From S15-B10 sp045569115 (lineage in GTDB: Bacteria > Fidelibacterota > Marinisomatia > Marinisomatales > S15-B10): DNA of 11,919 bases. The notes beneath the pieces were generated by a model, which saw nothing but the letters and a program-made list of their open reading frames with translations, had not been told where the DNA came from and did not search any database. The stretch is from the NCBI GenBank assembly GCA_045569115.1, contig JBJKZS010000019.1, forward strand, positions 1-11,919. The letters are read 5' to 3'. Shown here one piece after another: positions 6,459 to 11,919 of the stretch (the first letter of the stretch is position 1; each line of letters starts with the position of its first letter). Both the position numbers and the translations under genes were made by a program.

Positions 6459-7601
6459 ATGAAGTTTGATACTAAGATTGTACGTGCAGAAATAAAGCCT
6501 GATTCAACAACGGGTTCTATTGTTCCGCCAATATATCAAACGGCAACGTATGTTTTACCAGAGGTGGGTAAAGATAAGGGTTTTGATTACACTCGTTCTG
6601 CTAATCCGACGAGGCAAATTCTTGAGGAATATCTTGCGTTTATAGAAGGAGGTAAATATGGAGTATGTTTCTCAAGTGGTATGGCAACTGTAGATAGTTG
6701 TTTGAAAGTTTTAAATCCTGGAGATCACATTATTTGTTCTGATGATGTTTATGGGGGTGTTTCTAGGCACTTTAATAGAATTTTGACTAGGTATGGTCTC
6801 CATTTTACATATGTTGATTCAACTAATTCTCTTAATGTGAAACAGGCTATTCGTCCAGAGACAAAGATGCTATGGATAGAAACACCAACTAATCCTTTGC
6901 TTAAGGTAACGGATTTACAGGCTATTAATGAAATAGCAAAGGACAATCAACTTTACTTTTGTGTTGATTCAACATTTTCAACACCTGTTTTTCTAAGGCC
7001 CCTTGAATTTGGTGCTGACATGGTTATTCATAGTACTACGAAATACATTAGTGGACATAATCAGATTATTGGTGGTGCCGTTATTACAGATAATATTGAT
7101 CTGTTTGATGAAATGAAGTTTATCCAAAAAACTATAGGAGCTGTTCCAAGTCCGTTTGATTGCTGGCTTACTTTACTGGGTTCTAAGACTCTTCATTTAA
7201 GAATGCAAAAACATGCTGAAAATGCTCAAGTCATTGCTGAGTTTCTTGAATCCCATTCTAAGGTATTGGATATAACTTTCCCCGGTCTTACTTCTCATCC
7301 TCAACATGAAAGAGCCAAGGATCAAATGGATGGATTCAGTGGCATGATTTGTTTTGAGCTTAAAGGAGGAATTGAAGCAGGTAGAAAATTAATGAACAAT
7401 GTCCGCTTATGTGCTTTAGCAGAAAGCCTGGGTGCTGTAGAAACTATGATAACTCATCCAGCAACGATGACACATGTTGATGTTCCAGTAGAGGAGAGAA
7501 ACGCAAGAGGTCTAACGGATGGATTAGTTCGTTTGTCTATTGGAATTGAAGATCCAACAGATATATTAAATGATTTGAAATTAGCACTTGATAAAGTTTA
7601 G
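6459..7601 (+). CDS. Cystathionine gamma-lyase / gamma-synthase (Cys/Met metabolism PLP enzyme)
   Basis: This is a fold-type I PLP enzyme of 380 residues, normal length for the family. The PLP lysine is K195 in HSTTKYISGH and the aspartate pairing with the PLP nitrogen is D170 in VDSTFSTP. Y44 and R46 in DYTRSANPTR contact the phosphate of the neighbouring subunit in homologues. SSGMAT (72-77) covers the cofactor phosphate loop. Both gamma-lyase (cystathionine to cysteine, 2-oxobutyrate and ammonia) and gamma-synthase (forward pathway to methionine) share these motifs. The CBS gene immediately upstream favours gamma-lyase and reverse transsulfuration, as in the mccA-mccB pair of Bacillus; that is inference from context. 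The start at 6459 is set by a strong Shine-Dalgarno sequence. sfsA begins 33 bp downstream. The genes are probably one transcription unit. Confidence 0.93.
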   Translation: MKFDTKIVRAEIKPDSTTGSIVPPIYQTATYVLPEVGKDKGFDYTRSANPTRQILEEYLAFIEGGKYGVCFSSGMATVDSCLKVLNPGDHIICSDDVYGGVSRHFNRILTRYGLHFTYVDSTNSLNVKQAIRPETKMLWIETPTNPLLKVTDLQAINEIAKDNQLYFCVDSTFSTPVFLRPLEFGADMVIHSTTKYISGHNQIIGGAVITDNIDLFDEMKFIQKTIGAVPSPFDCWLTLLGSKTLHLRMQKHAENAQVIAEFLESHSKVLDITFPGLTSHPQHERAKDQMDGFSGMICFELKGGIEAGRKLMNNVRLCALAESLGAVETMITHPATMTHVDVPVEERNARGLTDGLVRLSIGIEDPTDILNDLKLALDKV

Positions 7602-7634
7602 GATAAAATTTTTCCTTCAAGCTTAACCTACCTA

Positions 7635-8339
7635 ATGAAAATAAATGGTCCTCTCCATGATGCAATTTTCTTAAAAAGATTAAACCGTTTTCTTACATTA
7701 ATTGATGTTGACGGGAAAATTTTCAAAAGTCATCTTCCTGATCCTGGACGTCTCAGTGAGTTATTAATTCCAGGAGCTAAGTTAAAAGTTCGTTATGTTA
7801 ACCGACAGTTTTCAAAACGAAAAACATCTTGGACAACATTGATGGTAAAACAATCTAATCAATGGATCTCTATAGATTCAACATTACCAAATAGATTCAT
7901 AAAATATCTTTTAGAAAGAAAAAACCTTCCACAATTCAAAGATTTTAAGTTAAAAAAACCAGAAGTTTTGGTCGGAGAACATAGGTTTGATTTTCTTTTA
8001 GAAAAACTTGGAGAGTTATTTTATTTAGAGGTAAAGTCAGTTACATATGTAGAGAAGGGTATGGCTAAGTTTCCTGATGCTGTGACCGAACGGGGAATGA
8101 AACATGCCTATTCTTTAGCTCAGATGTCTAAAGAAGGTAAAAAAACAGGAATTCTTTTTGTTTGTCAACGATCAGATGCAACAAATTTTCGTCCTATGTG
8201 GAATAGAGATCCAAAATTTTCAGAAGCTTTGGTTTTCGCAGAGCGAGCAGGTGTTCAAATTAATGTTATTGTGACAAAAGTATCCCCAACCTCGATTACT
8301 TATCATAAAGAGATCTCTTATGATCTCGCACCTTTTTGA
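7635..8339 (+). CDS. sfsA: SfsA family protein (sugar fermentation stimulation protein A homologue)
   Basis: The 234 residues match SfsA from end to end: an N-terminal OB-fold-like part with SHLPDPGRLSELLIPGAKL, then a PD-(D/E)XK nuclease-like core. The core acidic/lysine residues are visible as RFDFLLE followed by YLEVKSVTYV. Other family blocks are GMAKFPDAVTERGMKHAY, ILFVCQRSDATNFRPM and DP.F..AL..A...GV near the C-terminus. E. coli SfsA was named for a stimulatory effect on sugar-fermentation genes and binds DNA; its biochemical role is unclear, and I do not infer a specific one here. The start at ATG 7635 fits the family, though no Shine-Dalgarno sequence is visible. The stop overlaps the TTG start of the next gene, indicating coupling. 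Confidence 0.94.
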   Translation: MKINGPLHDAIFLKRLNRFLTLIDVDGKIFKSHLPDPGRLSELLIPGAKLKVRYVNRQFSKRKTSWTTLMVKQSNQWISIDSTLPNRFIKYLLERKNLPQFKDFKLKKPEVLVGEHRFDFLLEKLGELFYLEVKSVTYVEKGMAKFPDAVTERGMKHAYSLAQMSKEGKKTGILFVCQRSDATNFRPMWNRDPKFSEALVFAERAGVQINVIVTKVSPTSITYHKEISYDLAPF

Positions 8340-10006
8340 AAAAATTTCTTTTTTTAATTCCGCCAATAATCATTTTTAGATGCGCTGCATTAGGTCCTCC
8401 TCCAGGAGGTCCTAAAGATGAAATATCTCCAACTTTAGTAAATGTTTCACCAGAGTCTGGAACTACAGGTATTCAAGGAGGTGTTTCTATTGAATTAACT
8501 TTTTCAGAAAGATTAAGTGAAGAGACGGATTTTTCTTCGATTCGTCTTTCTCCCATAATTCAGAGCCCACTGGATTTCATATTAAAGAAAGAAATAATAT
8601 CAGTTGGCTTTCCCAATGAATTAGATGAAGATCAGACTTATATACTGACTTTAACAAGAGATTTAAAGGATGAAAGAGAAAATCGTTTAGATAGAACCTA
8701 TCAGATTGCCTTAAGTACAGGAACAGAGATTGCAAGTGGTCGAATATCTGGTGTGGTTCATCGATTAAAAAATGGAACTTCAGCTATAGTATATCTCTTT
8801 GAAAAAGATGAAGACTCTAAAGACAGTCTTTTACTTAGCACGCCAGATTATTATACAGAAACAGATGATTCAGGCCGTTATGTTTTTGATTTCTTAGCTT
8901 ATGGTCACTATATCATTTTAGCACATACTGGTGCATCTCCCCCTGCACCAATCAGGCCATCAAGATCAAATTATGGGCTTTATTGGAAGCCTGTTATTAG
9001 TTTGAACCAAAATATAAATAAAAATAATAATGTGAATATGTTCTTAGGTAAAGAGGTGTCTTCATTCAGATTGTTGTCAGTGAAAATGGATGATAGTGTT
9101 TCTGGAACGATGGTTTTTACCAATTCATTTGATTTATCAAATTCATCTGATGTTCAAATAAAATTTTTATCAAATATTTCTGAAATAGGATTAGAGGTCT
9201 CAAAACTTTTCCAATATACTGACACCAATAAGGAGTTACGTTTTTTTGTTGAAGGATTGAACCCTGGGGAATCTTATTCAATATCAGTTTCTGGATTAAA
9301 AGATTCTATTGATCAGAATCTTCAAGAAATAAAGCGTCAAGTACAAATCCCTGAAATTAAAGATTTCGAACTTTCAATTCATTCGACATCTGCAAATGAA
9401 ATGTCAATTATTGCACCTGGAAATTCTCCTTTTAGTATTCAATTTACTAAGCCAATTATTATCTTAAGTGATTCAGTATTGATATTGACAAATAATGAAG
9501 GTGATACTTTGAAAAATGATTGGGAAATAGATGATTCAATTATGAATATTTTTCCAGATGGTGGATGGGCCGAGCTAAGTTCTTTTACATTAAAGATTTT
9601 TGGAAATTATATTGAATCTCTTGATGGTTCTTCAATCAAGGATTCAATATTAACATATAATTTTGAAACCAGCTCGAAAATAGGTTTCGGAGGGGTAATT
9701 GGTCAAGTGAACGGACCTTATTTTGAGGGTTCAATAGTTATAGCTAGGTCATTAGAAAAACAGACTAAATCTGTTACCGTATCGGTAAATTCTAGTGGAG
9801 AGTTTAAAATGGAGAATGTTCCTGAGGGTCAGTGGATGCTAAGTGCATTTCAAGATAAAGATGGAAATGGTCGTTATACACATGGCAATATATATAAGAA
9901 CAAACCTTCTGAACCTTTTACTTTTCTAGTTGATACAATTGAGGTTCGGGCTAATTGGGATATTGATGGTATAGAATTAACATATCCTAAGAATTATGAA
10001 CAATGA
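8336..10006 (+). CDS. Ig-like domain surface lipoprotein (SbsA-type Ig fold), FCB-group type
   Basis: A 556-residue envelope protein of the kind widespread in FCB bacteria. It has a short hydrophobic signal (KKFLFLIPPIIIF), then C16 followed by AALGPPPGGPKDE, which matches the mature N-terminus of these lipoproteins. Residues from about 30 to 130 form an SbsA-like Ig domain (IELTFSERLS, then YILTLTRDLKDERENRL). A carboxypeptidase-regulatory-like beta domain follows at about 132-200, then a less conserved middle. The C-terminal beta domain contains FKMENVPEGQWMLSAFQDKD, then GNGRYTHG, and a PEPFTFLVDTIEVRANWD-like end. Its function is unknown; a structural or surface role is inferred. The residue before the cysteine is arginine, unusual for a lipobox. 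The start is TTG 8336, forced by an in-frame stop at 8321-8323 and overlapping the sfsA stop. It ends in an ATGA overlap with the next gene. Confidence 0.85.
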   Translation: MKKFLFLIPPIIIFRCAALGPPPGGPKDEISPTLVNVSPESGTTGIQGGVSIELTFSERLSEETDFSSIRLSPIIQSPLDFILKKEIISVGFPNELDEDQTYILTLTRDLKDERENRLDRTYQIALSTGTEIASGRISGVVHRLKNGTSAIVYLFEKDEDSKDSLLLSTPDYYTETDDSGRYVFDFLAYGHYIILAHTGASPPAPIRPSRSNYGLYWKPVISLNQNINKNNNVNMFLGKEVSSFRLLSVKMDDSVSGTMVFTNSFDLSNSSDVQIKFLSNISEIGLEVSKLFQYTDTNKELRFFVEGLNPGESYSISVSGLKDSIDQNLQEIKRQVQIPEIKDFELSIHSTSANEMSIIAPGNSPFSIQFTKPIIILSDSVLILTNNEGDTLKNDWEIDDSIMNIFPDGGWAELSSFTLKIFGNYIESLDGSSIKDSILTYNFETSSKIGFGGVIGQVNGPYFEGSIVIARSLEKQTKSVTVSVNSSGEFKMENVPEGQWMLSAFQDKDGNGRYTHGNIYKNKPSEPFTFLVDTIEVRANWDIDGIELTYPKNYEQ

Positions 10007-11088
10007 AGATTAAGAATAAAATGTTTGGGGTAATAATTGCTGGCGGAAGAGGGACAAGATTTTGGCCAATAAGTAGGAAAAAACGTCCTAAACAGTTACT
10101 CAATATTATTGGCGATAAATCAATGCTCCAGATGACTGTAGATCGATTGAGAAAAATACGTTTTATTGAAGATATTTACATTGCGACTGGAAAAGATCTT
10201 GCAAAAACAATTGCCAAAGAAATTGAGGGTGTGCCAAAAAAAAATATTATAGTAGAACCTTCTGGAAAAAATACTGCGCCTTCAATTGGATTAGTTGCCG
10301 GGCATCTATTAAAAAGAGATGCTGATGCTGTTATGGGTGTTTTTCCAGCTGACCATCTTATCGTTGGTCACCGCCCATTTTATCTCTCTTTATCTACTGC
10401 TTTTAATTTGGTTTCAAAAAAGGAAATTTTGATCACTTTTGGCATAGTGCCATCTTCTCCTCATATTGGTTATGGTTACATTCAGTATAACAAAAAGAAA
10501 ATTCTAGAAGATGAAATTGCTTTTGGAGTAAAGACTTTTGCTGAAAAACCTACCTTATCAGCGGCCAAAAGATTTATCAAAAGTGGTGACTTTCTGTGGA
10601 ATAGTGGAATTTTTGTTTGGAAAGCTTCGGTTTATATGAAAGCCATGGAAGATTATTTGCCAATACAATATGATATAATAAAAAATATTGTATCAAAAGT
10701 GGGTACAAATGAATATAAATCTATCTTAGAGTCTGAGTGGGATCGTATTAGTCAAGAGTCCGTAGACTATGGAATACTTGAAAAAGCTCAAAATATTGGT
10801 GTTATTAAAAGTGATTTTGTATGGAGTGATTTAGGTTCTTGGGACGCGTACTATAATCTTATGACAAAGAAGAAGGACGGAAATGTTATAAAGGGAGATG
10901 GCTTAGTTATTGATGGAACGAATAATCTTATTCACTCAAGTGATAAATTTACAAGTGTTCTTGGTATCAGTAATATTGCAGTAATTAATACTAATGATTC
11001 TACCTTGATTGTGCCTAGAGAAAGGGTAGAAGAGATAAAAAAAATCTTAGCAGTTTTAGAAAAAAATGATCGAAATGAGTTGCTATGA
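10003..11088 (+). CDS. manC: Mannose-1-phosphate guanylyltransferase (GDP-mannose pyrophosphorylase), single-domain
   Basis: The enzyme makes GDP-mannose from GTP and mannose 1-phosphate for polysaccharide and glycan synthesis in the cytosol. The nucleotidyltransferase signature GGRGTRFWP is at 14-22 with RPKQ at 28-31. FPADH at 114-118 carries the metal-binding D117. GYGYI, FAEKP and LWNSGIFVW (198-206) form the sugar-binding part. VWSDLGSWDA lies in the C-terminal part. At 361 residues it lacks the C-terminal phosphomannose isomerase domain of the roughly 470-residue bifunctional ManC proteins. The ATG at 10003 overlaps the preceding stop (ATGA); a second in-frame ATG at 10021 (M7) lies just before the conserved core and cannot be excluded. 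It overlaps the next gene by ATGA too. Confidence 0.93.
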   Translation: MKIKNKMFGVIIAGGRGTRFWPISRKKRPKQLLNIIGDKSMLQMTVDRLRKIRFIEDIYIATGKDLAKTIAKEIEGVPKKNIIVEPSGKNTAPSIGLVAGHLLKRDADAVMGVFPADHLIVGHRPFYLSLSTAFNLVSKKEILITFGIVPSSPHIGYGYIQYNKKKILEDEIAFGVKTFAEKPTLSAAKRFIKSGDFLWNSGIFVWKASVYMKAMEDYLPIQYDIIKNIVSKVGTNEYKSILESEWDRISQESVDYGILEKAQNIGVIKSDFVWSDLGSWDAYYNLMTKKKDGNVIKGDGLVIDGTNNLIHSSDKFTSVLGISNIAVINTNDSTLIVPRERVEEIKKILAVLEKNDRNELL

Positions 11089-11339
11089 AACAAGAACAGA
11101 TTTATAATCATTTTGAACAACTAGCTGATAAACTAAATATTACAATTTTGGAGGGAAAAGGTGATTTTGAAGGTGGATTTTGCACACTTAATGGTGATGA
11201 CTTTGTAGTCTTAAATAGAGGCAGACCACTTGAGCAACGTCTTCGCATTTTAGCTACATCTTTTGGAGATCTAGATTTGGAACAGCAATATATTATGCCA
11301 ATTTTGAGAAAATTCATCGATTCTAACTCTACAGATTAA
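11085..11339 (+). CDS. Small conserved-looking protein of unknown function (84 aa)
   Basis: I cannot assign this protein to a named family. It has no signal peptide or membrane segment and reads as a small soluble, acidic alpha/beta protein. An N-terminal helix (YNHFEQLADKLNITILEG) is followed by a central strand pair with GGFCTLNGDDFVVLNRG (residues 31-47). Next comes a helix (PLEQRLRILATSF) and a final helix (IMPILRKFIDS). The pattern recalls short hypothetical proteins I have seen in FCB-type genomes, but that is memory and not a search result. Its ATG overlaps the stop of the guanylyltransferase gene by 4 bp, so it is very likely translated. The frame is open to a TAA at 11337-11339. A 114-bp gap then separates it from the EF-G-like gene. 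Confidence 0.75.
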   Translation: MKQEQIYNHFEQLADKLNITILEGKGDFEGGFCTLNGDDFVVLNRGRPLEQRLRILATSFGDLDLEQQYIMPILRKFIDSNSTD

Positions 11340-11409
11340 GTTAGGCAATAAATGAAAATACTTGATTCCGGTTATGTTAATCTTTATAATCCCACTTCTT
11401 GATTCCTAA

Positions 11410-11438
11410 TTGACATCAAAGCTTGACTTCTATTATAG
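11410..11438 (+). promoter_or_regulatory. Candidate promoter for the EF-G-like gene
   Basis: TTGACA (11410-11415) is a perfect -35 consensus. TTATAG (11433-11438) follows at 17 bp, or TATTAT (11431-11436) at 15 bp. The element sits in the 114-bp gap before the EF-G-like gene, which would allow transcription independent of the upstream coupled genes. It is a sigma-70-type match; some FCB bacteria (Bacteroidota) use a different consensus, so this is tentative. Confidence 0.35.
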
Positions 11439-11442
11439 TTAG

Positions 11443-11448
11443 AAAGGA
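11443..11448 (+). promoter_or_regulatory. Ribosome-binding site of the EF-G-like gene
   Basis: AAAGGA lies 5 bp before the ATG at 11454 and supports that start codon. With the site before the cystathionine gamma-lyase gene it is one of the few clear Shine-Dalgarno sequences in the window. Confidence 0.65.
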
Positions 11449-11453
11449 TTCTA

Positions 11454-11919
11454 ATGAGTTCTATAGAAACTGATGATATTCGTAATATAGCGATTGTAGG
11501 ACATGGTACATCTGGAAAGACAATTCTAGCTGAAGCCATATTATATAATGCTGGTGAAATAAGTAGAATCGGTACTATTCAAGATGGGACGACTATTTCA
11601 GATTATCATCAGCAAGAAATTAATCGACAGATCTCAATTAGCGGAACTCCACTTCATTGTAATTGGTTGAAAAAACGTCTAAATATTCAGGATGTTCCTG
11701 GCTTTCTTGATTTCCTTGGAGAAGCAAAGAGTTCTTTGCGAGTTTCAGATATTTCAATCGTTACTGTACCCGCTACTACTGGTGTCGAAACAGGCACTGA
11801 TATTGTTTCAGGATACGCTGAAGAAAGTGGTATACCAAGATTGTTTGTTGCTACAATGCTAGATAAGGAGCATACAAATTTCGATTCAGTTTTAAATCAA
11901 ATACAAAGTCATTTTTCAA
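11454..11919 (+). CDS. EF-G-like translational GTPase, N-terminal G domain (3' truncated by window)
   Basis: The frame runs open to the window end; 155 codons are visible, covering the G domain of an EF-G-family GTPase. The P-loop is GHGTSGKT (16-23). The switch I region reads SDYHQQEINRQISI (49-62), corresponding to the D.xxEExRGITI region of EF-G. The G3 motif is DVPGF (80-84) where canonical EF-G has DTPGH, so the GTPase-activating histidine position is phenylalanine. The G4 position NKxD reads TMLD (134-137) within LFVATMLDKEHTNF. The P-loop and non-histidine G3 resemble the EF-G-like/EF-G2 subgroup, not translocase EF-G. It may be an accessory ribosomal factor, or the main EF-G of a divergent lineage; I favour the former. 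The start is ATG 11454 with AAAGGA upstream. Domains II-V lie outside the window. Confidence 0.85.
   Translation, partial: MSSIETDDIRNIAIVGHGTSGKTILAEAILYNAGEISRIGTIQDGTTISDYHQQEINRQISISGTPLHCNWLKKRLNIQDVPGFLDFLGEAKSSLRVSDISIVTVPATTGVETGTDIVSGYAEESGIPRLFVATMLDKEHTNFDSVLNQIQSHFS

Noticed and set aside
11352..11402. 16-codon frame upstream of the EF-G-like gene
   Set aside because: No proper ribosome-binding site, no attenuator-like codon run and no recognisable peptide; likely chance in a short A+T-rich spacer.

Overview
The window is A+T-rich bacterial chromosome, densely packed and mostly transcribed left to right. It looks like a member of the FCB superphylum (Bacteroidota, Marinimicrobia and relatives). 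Three features point there: an Omp85-type barrel fragment with an FFLGGT motif, a lipoprotein with the CAALGPPPGGPKDE-type N-terminus followed by SbsA-like Ig domains, and an EF-G-like GTPase with a GHGTSGKT P-loop. A marine Marinimicrobia (SAR406)-like genome is my best guess, but it is an inference from style and not a phylogenetic result.

Layout. Positions 1-969 hold the 3' end of an outer-membrane beta-barrel protein. Next come radA (DNA repair), tgt (queuosine tRNA modification) and a NUDIX hydrolase whose GTG start overlaps the tgt stop. The NUDIX gene converges on, and overlaps at its 3' end, the only minus-strand gene (4013-5101). That gene encodes a shortened ANL-family (acyl-CoA synthetase-like) protein in which every catalytic motif I can align is missing. 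A 301-bp divergent spacer (5102-5402) follows.

The right half is a plus-strand run. It starts with a CBS-type cystathionine beta-synthase core and a cystathionine gamma-lyase/synthase, which together suggest reverse transsulfuration from homocysteine to cysteine. Then come sfsA, the Ig-like lipoprotein, a single-domain mannose-1-phosphate guanylyltransferase and an 84-residue protein of unknown function. From sfsA to the 84-residue protein each start codon overlaps the preceding stop, so these four genes are probably co-transcribed and translationally coupled. The window ends inside an EF-G-like GTPase, which has its own candidate promoter and ribosome-binding site.

I see no CRISPR array, transposon, tRNA, rRNA, recognised riboswitch or phage gene. 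Most of the content is ordinary core metabolism and housekeeping. The items most worth a second look are the ANL pseudoenzyme, the altered G3 and G4 motifs of the EF-G-like protein, and a 13-bp inverted repeat ending one base before the tgt start codon.
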